Shown here piece by piece: positions 10,533 to 20,769 of a stretch of 64,000 nt of DNA. The stretch is taken from assembly GCA_902729315.2 (NCBI GenBank), contig LR746278.1:2077001-2141000 (forward strand), given 5' to 3'. Source of the stretch: Spirodela intermedia (lineage: Eukaryota; Streptophyta; Magnoliopsida; Alismatales; Araceae). Positions within the stretch are counted from its first letter, which is position 1, and every line of letters begins with the position of its first letter. A program made the translations under genes and the position numbers. Under the pieces are notes generated by a model that worked only from the letters and a program-made list of their open reading frames with translations, was not told the DNA's origin and ran no database searches.

Positions 10533-13019
10533 CTACATCCCCTGGTCAACGAGGTAATCCCCCAGCCTCTCGACGACCATGTTGCACTGGCCAGCAGTCA
10601 CAGGCTCGTCGTAGATACCAAATACCAGAGCCATCCCAGTCTTCTTGATGGTGACCCCGCCGGAACCCTGGAAAGTAGAGGCGAGAGTGAAACTGTGGTC
10701 AACAAAAAATTACCCAAAATGGGAACATAACAGGTCAGCGCGACGGCTCCACGGGGATCGTAGATTTCACAAAGGAGATGGTCAAAAAATATCTCAGAAT
10801 CGGTGAAAATCTCACTAGAGATTACTGATGTGAAATGGGGCCAACTTGCTCTGTGGAATAAATCAGGGCAAGTGGTACGAATCCTGTGGAAACCGGGGGG
10901 ACCCATGTCAACTTTAGAAATTCTAGGTTAAACTTTAGAACAGCTCCCATTTACGTACTGAGGGTATGCAGGGCATCACAGAGAAATTAATGATATGGTC
11001 AAAAAGACAAATTGATCACACTAAATTATTGATTTTAATGGTGGGTTCTACCTCAAATGCTGGGGAAAATAGTGCCACTTTCCATTCTAAGTAAGATAAT
11101 GATAGGTCAAGGAAGATAACAAACATTAAGGGTCAACTCCAACATTACTGATAGGCCGGGGAATTCATGTCAACTTTAGAAATCCTAGGTCAAACTTTAG
11201 AACAGCTCCCATTTACGTACTGAGGGTAGGCAGGGCATAAAAGAGAAATTAATGACATGGTCAGAAAAACAAAGTGATTACACTAAAGTGTTGATTTTAA
11301 TGGTGGATTCTACCTCAAATGCTGGGGAAAATGGTACCACTTTCCATTTTAAGTAACATAATGATAGCCCAACGAAGATAACAAACATAAAGGGCAGAAA
11401 ATAATGTACATTATCATCTATCAAATAAATCAGTATGAATCTATCGTGGTCTGGAAGCTCCAGGTTTCCTTTTTCTCATGAACCATTTCAGGGAGTTTTG
11501 TGCAGAGGGGGAAAGAACTACGGATTAAATAGTCGAGAGATGAGTAAAATCACCTTCTTTCCACGAATCACTGCACCGGGCTCTCCTTGAATCACCATAT
11601 ATTTAATCCCTCCGAGAAATAAGCCAGTAGGAGCAAGGTGGCCTGGTTCATCAAAATCGGCTATGATACCCGAGATTTCCTCAGGTTTAAGCTGCATAGG
11701 TGAGAGAAAGAAAATAATATCTTTAGTAGAACTAGATGATACTGGAAACTACTAACACGAGGCAGTTAGTGTATGTGAATGAACGTGCAGAAGATCTAGG
11801 TAATTAACGGCTTTATGCAACAAAAAAAAAGGTTGGCAAACAAAAGGAAATGCAAAGAAAATTAAAGGGCGAGAGAAAATAACAAAGAACATCATTGCTA
11901 ATTCCTAGAGCACTTTACCGTTCCGAAAGGAGAAAAAGTCTAAGAAACCAAGGCGCATAATATTTATGTAGCATAGCATGATTAGAGTGTGCAAGCAAAG
12001 AAGCACACGAATTCTATTCCCCTAAATGGACAGAAAGATAACTTAGAACAGCAAGCTAATCACTCATCCTGGTAAATATGTTGATCAAAAGAAAAGGTCC
12101 GTTCCATTTACAACCGCTATTTGTAGTGTAGTTCTTTAATCATGAAGATCTAGAAGTCCGTGCATCCAACGCAACTCAAAACTATTGTGAACTTACCCAT
12201 AACATGAGATTATTTAAAATACCTGAAACGCACATGCAGAGTAAATATGTACTCATGAACAGAAGAACAAAAATACCAACAATAAGCACGTACATCATAA
12301 CTAAAACCCTATTTATTACATCCAATGATAAAATTGAGGAATCCTAGTGGATCCTCAAATTAGAGGAAGCTAGCATACACCGCATCATAACATTCAGGGA
12401 TTTCTGAGTCTGGACACAGAAAAGTCCAGATACGCACGTAATGCATTTAAAGGAAACAAGAACACCCCAAAAATCAAAACATGAGCTTAAAGAAAAGAAC
12501 GGGTAGCGAAAGACGCGTCCTAGACAGCAAATGGAGCAATACGGCGAGGAAGAATGTAAAAGAGGACAAGGACAAGGAATTAAACTGCTATGTAGAGCGA
12601 TGCAGTGAGGAAGGAAGACGGATCATTCGGTCGAGACAGAGCTAACAATTATATCCCGATGGCAACCAAATCAAGCAGAAATCGACATAAATTCCCAGAT
12701 CCAATTGATCGATCACGTTCCGGCTCGGTAACATCACAGGAAGCGCAACGAAGAACAATTCCGCGGGAGGTGAACCGCACTGATCATGCCCCCCCCCTTC
12801 CGTCCATCACGAATCTTCCCAGCCGCCAACAACCGCGTCCAAAGAGCCTCAGGTCAGCAACCGAGATGGGGGGAAGAGAAGAAAACGCGATACCTGGGGG
12901 AAGGACTCGCTCTGGGCCCAGACGCTACCGTCGTGGCCGAGGATTGCTGCGGCGGTGAGGGCGTGGCCCTCGCCCACATCGCACATGAGATGGTCGTCGA
13001 CGTAAGTCTGCCAAGACAT
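10533..13019 (-). CDS. PRF: profilin
   Basis: Three exons on the minus strand (12894-13019, 11554-11691, 10533-10667) encode 132 residues, within the usual 131-134 for plant profilins. All hallmarks are visible: the N-terminal [13 protein letters not shown] (poly-proline binding helix), the exon 2 block [28 protein letters not shown] (actin and phosphoinositide-binding region), and the C-terminal [19 protein letters not shown]. It binds G-actin, poly-proline proteins and phosphoinositides in the cytoplasm to control actin assembly. Introns are long (about 1.2 kb and 0.9 kb). The first or last positions of the exons fit the phase 0/0 pattern of plant profilins. A TATAAATA sequence on the minus strand at 13133-13140 lies about 115 bp upstream of the ATG. 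Confidence 0.97.
10904..11400. repeat. tandem duplication inside profilin intron 2 (period 262 bp)
   Basis: Two diverged direct copies of about 230 bp begin with CATGTCAACTTTAGAAA at 10904 and CATGTCAACTTTAGAAA at 11166. Similarity continues through TACCTCAAATGCTGGGGAAAA to GAAGATAACAAACAT (about 11132 and 11394). Single-base changes and small indels separate the copies, so the duplication is not recent. It lies between exons 2 and 3 of profilin and does not touch the splice sites. Confidence 0.9.
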
Positions 13020-13821
13020 CTTCGCCTCTCTCTCTCTCTCTTCTCCTTCGTCTCCCTCTTTCCCACTCTTGCCCTGCGACCGCTTCTCCACCTCCCACCT
13101 TCACCCCCTCCCCCTCCCCTCCGAGCATCTGATATTTATACGCACCAAATAAGGGTAGGAAGAAGGGGCTCGGATCTCTTCCTCCCTCCGATCATTTTTC
13201 TCCTTGACCCATTATCATCTGAATATGATATTTTATTGCCTCAAAGTAGTATAATTTGAAACGTACCCTTTTGAATCATCCACCCACAATTCGTCAAAAA
13301 GTGGGCCCGACTCTGGAAGCTTATTCGCCCTGTTTTTGGGCTTCAGCGAGCTTCCACGTGGCTAATTGCACCCACCGCCGCCGACGGGCTTAAAGTTTGA
13401 TTCTTAATGGGCCATTATTGATCCCCTTCATAGATTTCTCCAAATAATTATTAAAACTAATAACGACGGACCCAAAAACAAAAAAAAAGGCGTTAAAAAT
13501 CATTAAATCTATCATGCCACATAGGACCGATAATGGGGCTGAGTAAAAAGCCCATACACCACGGCCCATAACACCCCTAACAACACAGGCCCACGATAAT
13601 CCGCACTAGAGATCAGAGAATGAAGGAGAATAATTGATCACTCGCATACGATTAACAGACAGGAATATCAACACATTCGTCCACCAAAAATGTGTATGCG
13701 AATACACACCGCGCCCCTTGAGGAGCTCTTCCTACTTCCGGGCCCACTCTCGATCAAGAACATGAACTAAAAATAGTACCCGAATTGGCAGATAAACAAA
13801 CCATGGTTTCTTTCTCTAGGC
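13020..13821. other. intergenic: profilin promoter and glucanase 3' flank
   Basis: The left part is the CT-rich promoter and leader of profilin (minus strand). The right part is the 3' flank of the glucanase gene. No additional gene was recognised. Confidence 0.6.
13133..13140 (-). promoter_or_regulatory. TATA box of profilin
   Basis: The minus strand reads TATAAATA about 115 bp upstream of the profilin start codon at 13019. The position fits a TATA element feeding a leader of roughly 80-90 bases. This is inferred from motif and distance only. Confidence 0.55.
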
Positions 13822-16638
13822 TCAGCTGATGAGCGCGAGGAGGAAGGAGGCCGCCATCAGGAGCAGAGCCCACGGATCCTGGGCCGAGTGGAGGACCCTG
13901 GTAGAGGTGGAAGATTCGGCCATGGCGCTGGAGTTGGCGCTGCTTGATTTGCTCCTGATGTAGACAGAAGCCAGAGAGATCGGGTCAGAGAATGTGTTTG
14001 TTTCTGAATTGAGATCACGGGGCGGCGAGCATGGAGGGCGGACTTACCCAGATGTCAGGTACATGCATTGATCATAACCTGCACAGAGATGAGCATGGTG
14101 GTCAGATAATCCTTGCGTACTTAACCTGGGAGTATTTCTAGTTTAATAGGAGCATTGGAGGGGAAGAGCTGGAAGCTTTCGTCTCATTCAGTTTAGTAAT
14201 TAACAGGGAATGGTAGGTTTTGGATGTGAGAATGAGACGATTAGTCTTGTTATCCAGAGAAAACGGGCTAGAATATCTTCTATTGTGACATAAGATTTGG
14301 GGAGTTAACTAAGCACAATTCTCTTTCTACTCATAAAAGATTTTAGGAAAAGTGGTAGCTCGTTTGGGCATTGTCCGCTCAAATGAAACTATGCAATAAT
14401 GTTTCCGGAGTAACCACAGATCACTACTGAAGAACAATTATTCCATATCCTATGCTGAATTGGCAATGCAGTATATCGATGAAAATACTGCAAATCTAGA
14501 AACTGCAGAAGGGAATTGAATCATGCGAACCATCATATCTGTCTAATCCGGGTAACAATTCACAGTTTATGTTAAAGTAGTGAAAAACGAGCATATAATC
14601 CATCCTTCCCTTCCCTGACGTGTCTATTGGGTAGACAGACGCCAAATCTGCAAATCCTGGAAGCATCCACTTTCCGAATATCAATTTATCGAGGATACTG
14701 AATCTCAGAATAAAAAGAAAAAACCTGCAAATCGCATCGTTTCTAGATAGTTTTACATTAATTCGGATAATGAAAGGTCTAGGGAAGGTACTGTTTTTTC
14801 TCTGGAAAGAGCGCACCATTTGAATAGCGAGTAACTAATAAAAGATGGAAATGAAAAGCATACTTACTAGGGTTCTTGGTGGTTTTCAGGCCTGAGCCTC
14901 CAAAACTACAGACCACATCTGTCGCTCCATTCTGCTGGAAATAGCTGTTGAATGCATATGATGCATGGGAGACCAAAGTATCTGGTTGAAAGCACGGCTG
15001 GCTCGGCTGAATAGCAGAACAGTCAACGTTCCCAGAGCCACAAGCCCAATCCAAGGCACTCTGCAGGTCCGATTCCTTAGCAGTACTGGATGCAATGCAC
15101 CACGTTCCGTTTGAACTAGTAATATTTGCACCAGTAATTATATCAACATTCCCTCTACCCGTTAAATCAAGACTGTATACACTAGTCTGGTCAGGGAAAA
15201 AGAGGCCCCAGTTTCTTTCAGATTCCAATCCGGGTTTCCTGTTTTCATTGAACAACGAAAATATGTAAACATCAGTCTCCTCACCGGGCTTTGCAGGAGT
15301 CCCCGTGTTATTAATAACATGCCGGATCAAATTGGTGTTATAAGTCTGGGCATTATCGGGGGTAGCAACAGTCTCCTTCACAGAACCTTTACTAGGCCAC
15401 CCTGATTCAGTAACCATGATCTTCAGCGTCTTGTAGTTGAGTCCCATCAGTGCAAAATACAGAGAGTCAAGCTGCGCATCAAACATATTTGTGTATACCA
15501 AACCAGTGTTGGGGTCGATTACTTCAGAAGAAGATGGACGGAATAAAGCATAGTCAAGAGAGACATTGGACAGGGAATCTCGATATGCATAATATGGGTA
15601 TATATCCACCATGAATGGCGATTCGTTCTCCACAAGAAAATCCAGCATAGGCTTTAAGAAGTAGGCATATTTGCTGTTGAACGCTCCAGCTGATGGTGGA
15701 AAAGACCGATATAATATTCTAAGTGAATGAGTACTTGATACTTTGATTCTACTGTGAAGACCCACCTTCTTCAGAGCTGCTTGAACATTAACCATTGCAG
15801 GGACAACCATTGCAGAGACATTACCAGGGCTTTCGGTGACTTCAGATCCCACAGTAATGTACGTAATCTTGGTCGCAGGGTAATATGGGAGGATGCTGTT
15901 CTTGACCCATGTGTCGACATTAGATTGGTGTTGGGAAAAGGCCAACAAGTCCAGGTTCGACACGCCAATCATAAGCTCCACGTCTGTGTTGGCAAACGCC
16001 TTGAGAACTTGAATGTTGGAGTCATATATCCTCACATACTTTATGGAATGCAGCTTAACGAGCTGAGCAACCTTGTCAGGCGTCGGAAGGTCATCAGCGT
16101 TTCGACCATAGCAGACACCGATTTTGCTCCCACAGCAGAGTTCTGTGATAGGATTTGCAGCGTGAGAACTAACTGATTTCGAAACAGAAACGAAAACGGA
16201 ACCAACTATGCTATGTCCTAAGTATTTCCTTCAAATAAATGGTCCGGCTCCTTTCAAAAAGGCCAAAACAATCGCAATAACCTCTACCACTTCATTCTAT
16301 AGTGGAAAGAGAAGAAATAAACGGAAATATATTACCAAGAAAAGGGGATAAAAACCATAGCAAGAGATTATGCTCCAAGATACAAGTATTGAATACAGCC
16401 ACAGTAGGCATAGGGACCATGGTAGACGCCGCAAGTATTCGAAGCCAAGTCCTCAACACAAGAGGCAGAGATAGAGTGACGTGGCGTCAGTGCAGATTGA
16501 AGCACCGTATATGCCGGAACCAGAAGGAACAACAGAAAGCAAAGAAGAAGAGAAAAAGGGGAACTCGTAGCTAGAAAGGGATCCCCGTAAGAAGAAGCAG
16601 AGCAAAAAAAAACCACACAAATTGGAATAGGCTCTCAT
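13822..16638 (-). CDS. GPI-anchored glucan endo-1,3-beta-glucosidase (GH17 + X8/CBM43)
   Basis: Four exons on the minus strand (16506-16638, 14868-16142, 14048-14078, 13822-13954) close in frame to 523 residues. Exon 1 gives a hydrophobic leader (MRAYSNLCGFFLLCFFLRG); its assignment is the least certain part. The GH17 domain starts at KIGVCYGRNADDLP, with ITVGSEVTE (proton-donor Glu near 145) and KIMVTESGWPSKG (nucleophile Glu near 290). An X8/CBM43 domain runs from WCIASS (about 391) through LDWACGSGNVDCSAI to NGATDVVCSFGG. The last exon encodes a serine-rich linker and a hydrophobic tail WALLLMAASFLLALIS, typical of a GPI-attachment signal. The enzyme is expected at the outer plasma membrane, wall or plasmodesmata, hydrolysing beta-1,3-glucan (callose). 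The pattern resembles Arabidopsis glucosidase 14-like proteins. Exon 3 is only 31 nt. Confidence 0.9.
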
Positions 16639-17819
16639 GCATTCTCTCTCCCAACCTTCGTCCACGTTTTTCGACATTTACAAATCTGAGATGAAGAACT
16701 TCCCTAAACAGAGTAATATAACAAAGAAACCAAGTTGCAGAAACAAAAATGCTCGGGGCAGACCTGCTGAGAAGCACAGGAGGAGAAGAACAATCGCCGC
16801 AGGACGAACCAGCTCCATCTTCCCACAATGCTACACTCTTCCTCAGCTCCACTCCCACCCCGCCTCTCCCTATCTATTCATCGGTCTGCGCCATTACCAT
16901 CACCGCCCCTCACTCATCTGCCCCTCTGGCCCGAAATTCGAGAAGGTGGCGCGGAGAGAAGTACGGACCTGCAGGGTGGCACAGAGGGAGTGAAGCAAGA
17001 GAGAAGCGGACTCCACGGGATTTTATCAAATCTGGTTGGAGGGACAACAGATTACGTGCAGCGCCATTTTACCATTTTACCCCGGTCAAAGTGGGGTCCA
17101 TCTGTCGATTCCCTTGCGCGGGCCCCACAAGCAAAAACATCTGCACTGCGACGCCAACCCAGCTGGGAATGTCGGCGGATGCATACTGTCTGGTGGATCC
17201 AAACGGGGGGACCTCACTGATCGAACGGATGAGTATTTTGTGTACTGTGACGTGGCACTAAAGAAAGAAGAGAGCTTTGGTTGGTCGAGACTGACAGCGT
17301 GCCATCCAAATCGTGGAGCCTACTGATCGGACGGTGATGAGTAGCTTTGTAGATTATGACGTCGCGCTATAAAAAGATTTGGTTGATCGAAATTGCCAGC
17401 ATGTCATCATCCGACACGGCGTATCGGGCTTCGCTATATCTTCATCTTTCCTCCACGTCACCTTCCGAATTATAGAGGGTTTAGGCGATGTAAATGGGCC
17501 GGTCTTGAGGCCCGCGGATATGGCCCATAAACGTTGCCAAAATGGGCCGGGCCGCTGAAAGAAATCGATTCCGGATTACCGACAAGGGGGACGGCGGCGA
17601 GTAAAACGGCTGTCCGGTTCTTGGGGCCCACATCAGCATACTTATCCTTTAGGCCCTAAGCTGTCGCTCGGAGAAAAATATCAAAAGTGTGATGTTCCGC
17701 AAGAATAAGATGACCAAGAATCTGATTGGCCTCCCGCAGACTTCAAAGAGCGAGCCTAGTGCTGTTTTACTCGGTTGATGTTTGTTCCCCAGGAGCAGCA
17801 GAACATGGCAAGTCTGACA

Positions 17820-17828
17820 TATATAAAA
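17820..17828 (+). promoter_or_regulatory. TATA box of the 88-residue protein gene
   Basis: The sequence TATATAAAA begins 76 bp upstream of the ATG at 17896, which fits a transcription start near 17850 and a short leader. Inferred from motif and spacing. Confidence 0.6.
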
Positions 17829-17860
17829 ATGAGGACGGCACAGTAAACGACGCCTAGTCT

Positions 17861-17890
17861 CAGAGCTTCACAGAGCTTCACAGAGCTTTA
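17861..17890 (+). repeat. three 10-bp repeats in the 5' UTR
   Basis: The unit CAGAGCTTCA occurs twice in perfect tandem and a third time as CAGAGCTTTA, ending 5 bases before the ATG at 17896. The array lies between the TATA box and the start codon, so it should be in the mRNA leader. Confidence 0.9.
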
Positions 17891-17895
17891 TCAGC

Positions 17896-18162
17896 ATGGA
17901 GAGTCAGAGCAAGAAGGTGGCGAAGGTCCACACCAGGCCGGGGCAGGACGTTCGGAAGGAGCGGCGATCGGCCACCGGCATGAGCGGCGCACCGAAGAAG
18001 GGCGGCTGCGGCGGCAAATTCACGTGGTCCGGCGACCGGCTGTACGCCGGCGGGGAGGAAGACGCCGTGCTGATGATGGCGAAGGGGGCCATGGACGACA
18101 AGGACCCTAACTTTGAAGATCCGGAAGAAGAGGAAGCAGGAGTGGACGGGAAGGGCGTCTGA
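17896..18162 (+). CDS. small conserved-looking hydrophilic protein (88 residues)
   Basis: A single exon of 88 codons with a good TATA box upstream. Visible features: a lysine/arginine-rich N-terminus (ESQSKKVAKVHTRPGQDVRKERR), a glycine-rich block KKGGCGGKFTWSGD, and an acidic tail with DDKDPNFEDPEEEEAG. The GGKxTW block followed by DPNFxDPE resembles short plant proteins, and also the segment that precedes MA3 domains in PDCD4-like proteins, but no MA3 domain is present. Function is unknown; no signal peptide or membrane segment is seen. The ordered composition, promoter and high GC support a real gene. Confidence 0.7.
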   Translation: MESQSKKVAKVHTRPGQDVRKERRSATGMSGAPKKGGCGGKFTWSGDRLYAGGEEDAVLMMAKGAMDDKDPNFEDPEEEEAGVDGKGV

Positions 18163-18915
18163 TCTGCTTCCTGTTCCTGATCTTCAATAAGATGCCTCGT
18201 CGATGTGAGATCTGCTTCCTTCCTCCCCGTCTCCGTGGATGGCGGGATCCCATCTCGAGCTGTGAATGTAAATATTTGACTTTCTAATGCTATGATGAAA
18301 GAAGGGATTTCAGGGACCAATTTTACCGTGTTTCGGCGTAATTACCACGCGGTTCTGCCGATCCGGAGTCCTTGTTTTGGCGACGGAGACCTCTCTCTCT
18401 CTCTCTGCAGGTGGGATCTGATGGGGATTCAATCGATTCCTTTCAGGAGCATTCCCAAGGACCGAAAAATGAGATGTGCGTTATTCATGCACGGACCATC
18501 CATTTGATCGAGGAAAATAAATACTTTCCAGATAAAAATAGATGAATTTCCATCATCCCTCGCCTCAAATAAGATGAACTACAACCGCAACTATAGAAAT
18601 CTCTTCCAGATGGAGAAAATGGATGCACTGAGGAGAAGGGAAAGAGGATTACCGGGCAGGAGGATGTAGCCGGTTCACAGGGTGAGCCCCAGGGTGCCTG
18701 ACCCTGGTCAGGGTTTACTCTATCTCATTAAAAAAAGAAGAAAAGAATGAAATAATCAGGTAATCAAGCAATGAAAGAAATAGTTTGATGCCATTAAGAT
18801 TAGTTATAATGTTTTTTTCTCTTTTATTTTTGAAGAATTATATCTCTCTAATATGTTTGCTTCTTACCTCAAACTTCTACTAGATCTCCCAAAATTGGAG
18901 CTTGGGGAAGATCTC
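18163..18915. other. intergenic, no gene recognised
   Basis: This stretch is the 3' flank of the small gene and of the minus-strand PPR gene. It includes a short (CT)n tract near 18390-18406 and AT-rich sequence. At 18650-18740 a GC-rich stretch with GGGTGCCTGACCCTGGTCAG ends in an A-rich tail and might be an old retroposon end, but I could not support this further. Confidence 0.5.
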
Positions 18916-20769
18916 TCATGGCCAATCCGTTCCTCGGGTCTCCAGCAGTCTCAAGATCGAGTACAGAGATTCACCTCCGCAGTACAGCACCTGATCAGCC
19001 CTAAACATGAAGACTTCGCTCCTGATGGCAATCGAGCTGCACCCAGTCTCCTTCTTCACACCCCTCTCTCTCATAGACTTCCACACACGAGCCATACTCT
19101 CCCACCTTCCCCTCGCGCCATAGATATGAGCCAGAACAGAGTATGGCAGTGACGAGATAGCCTGCAACTCGACGGCCCTCTGAGCAGCTGCCTCCATACA
19201 TTTGAAGTTACCCGCGATGTTACAAGCTTCTAGGAGGATAATGCAAGCCAAGGGGCTCTGGGGCATCATCTCTACGAGATCCATCGCCTCTCTCAGCATC
19301 CCTGCCCGGCTGAACATGTCCACCATGCAAGCATAGTGCTCGGTTTCTGGTTTAACTCCATATTTTTTCTCCATGGATGAGAAAACCAGAGCTCCTTCTT
19401 CGACGAGCCCAGCAAGACCGCAGGCTTTCAGGACCCCGGTTAGAGTAATCCGGTCTGGCCGAGCACCTACCTCTAGCATCTCCTCGAAGACTCTCAGGGC
19501 TTCCTCGCCGCAGCCATTCTCAGCAAAACCGGTTATCATGGAGTTCCAGCAGATCAGGTCTCTCCTGGTCACCACGGAGAAAACCTTCACAGCAGATTCA
19601 ATGGCACCCCACTCTGCATACAGGCTCAGAAGTGAGCTAGCGACGACTGCGTCCATCTCCATACCTGACTTGAGAACCAGAGAGTGGATTTGAGTGAAAA
19701 GATGAATCGAGGCAAAAGGAGAAATGGTGTTCAGTATGATCGCAAAGGTGAATTCTGTCGGCCTGAGGCCCTCCCTCATTGCCATCATCACCAACCTCTG
19801 GGCATCCTCTGGAGACCCACTTCTGGCATAACTTGAAATCATCGAGTTGCAGACAGCTGAATCCCGTTCCACCAGCTCCATGAAGAATCTAACGGAACAA
19901 TCTAATCTCCCACAGTGCGAATACATGTCGATGATGCTGCTCGAAACTATAGAATTTGCAAGGTAACCCAGCTTGATGCACAGGACGAAGATTTGCTCAC
20001 CCAAATTCATAACTCTCTGGTCGGCACAGATATTCATCACAGTCGACAAGGTGAATTGATCAGGGAGGAGCCCACCATGCCAGATTGATTTGAAGAAGCC
20101 CAGTGAGTAGTTCATGAATCCTGATCTCTCCAGAGACAAAATCAGTTCATTCCAAGATATTATATCGTGCTCTCTCATTGAGAAAAACACACCAAGAGCA
20201 TAACCCACGACTCTGAGCCTCCCATACATGTCAATGAGTGCATTTCCGAGAACAACATTCGTAAAGCCACGCCGGATAGCGCATCCATGGATCTGTTTCG
20301 CCTGATGGACCGTGGAAACAGAGGATGCAGCAACGGAGAGAGTGAATCCGCTGGGTCTCACACCGAGCTCCTGCATACTCCGCAGAATTCCAATGGCATT
20401 TTCCGCGAGGCCCACTGCCATGTAACCGGAGATCATCGAGTTCCAGGTTATTACGTCCCTTTCAGGCATTGAATCGAACAGTTGGAGGGCTCTCTCCATC
20501 TCTCCGTTCTTTGAGAAGGCTGCGAGTAAGATATTCCAAGTGTACATGTTCTTGTCTGCCACATCGTGGAACAGTTTTGGACAGGAGCTTACGGCACCGA
20601 GCTTGGAGTAAAGGGCGATGAGGCGGTTGCCGACAAAGGTGTGGCGGTGGAAACCAACCTTGATCAGCGTTGCGTGCACGGATTCAGCGCTCACCAGAGA
20701 CTGCAGGGAGAAGCAGCGATCTATGAGTTTAGAACAGCGAGAGAGTGCACACTTGCTGCCTATGTTCAT
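18916..20769 (-). CDS. PLS/E-class pentatricopeptide repeat protein, organelle-targeted (At1g43980-like)
   Basis: An intronless frame of 617 residues, like most plant PPR genes. Repeated PPR units are clear, for example FVGNRLIALYSKLGAV, NMYTWNILLAAFSKNGEMERAL, VITWNSMISGYMAVGLAENAI, LICWNSMITGFAENGCGEEAL and HYACMVDMFSRAGMLREAM. The motifs alternate as in PLS proteins. The C-terminus has an E motif region (AHIYGARGRWESMARVWKSMRERGVKKETGCSSIAI) but no DYW domain. Such proteins bind organellar RNA one base per repeat, and E-class members recruit a deaminase for C-to-U editing. The architecture resembles Arabidopsis At1g43980 (mitochondrial). The N-terminal leader is short (MNIGSKCALSRCSKLIDRCF), so targeting is inferred. 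Confidence 0.93.
   Translation of the reverse strand: MNIGSKCALSRCSKLIDRCFSLQSLVSAESVHATLIKVGFHRHTFVGNRLIALYSKLGAVSSCPKLFHDVADKNMYTWNILLAAFSKNGEMERALQLFDSMPERDVITWNSMISGYMAVGLAENAIGILRSMQELGVRPSGFTLSVAASSVSTVHQAKQIHGCAIRRGFTNVVLGNALIDMYGRLRVVGYALGVFFSMREHDIISWNELILSLERSGFMNYSLGFFKSIWHGGLLPDQFTLSTVMNICADQRVMNLGEQIFVLCIKLGYLANSIVSSSIIDMYSHCGRLDCSVRFFMELVERDSAVCNSMISSYARSGSPEDAQRLVMMAMREGLRPTEFTFAIILNTISPFASIHLFTQIHSLVLKSGMEMDAVVASSLLSLYAEWGAIESAVKVFSVVTRRDLICWNSMITGFAENGCGEEALRVFEEMLEVGARPDRITLTGVLKACGLAGLVEEGALVFSSMEKKYGVKPETEHYACMVDMFSRAGMLREAMDLVEMMPQSPLACIILLEACNIAGNFKCMEAAAQRAVELQAISSLPYSVLAHIYGARGRWESMARVWKSMRERGVKKETGCSSIAIRSEVFMFRADQVLYCGGESLYSILRLLETRGTDWP

Larger units (their letters stand above)
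16639..17895. other. divergent intergenic region, no gene recognised
   Basis: This lies between the 5' end of the minus-strand glucanase and the plus-strand 88-residue gene, so it should contain both promoters. Several open frames on both strands carry no recognisable domains. The TATA box and leader repeats nearest the right-hand gene are listed separately. Confidence 0.55.
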
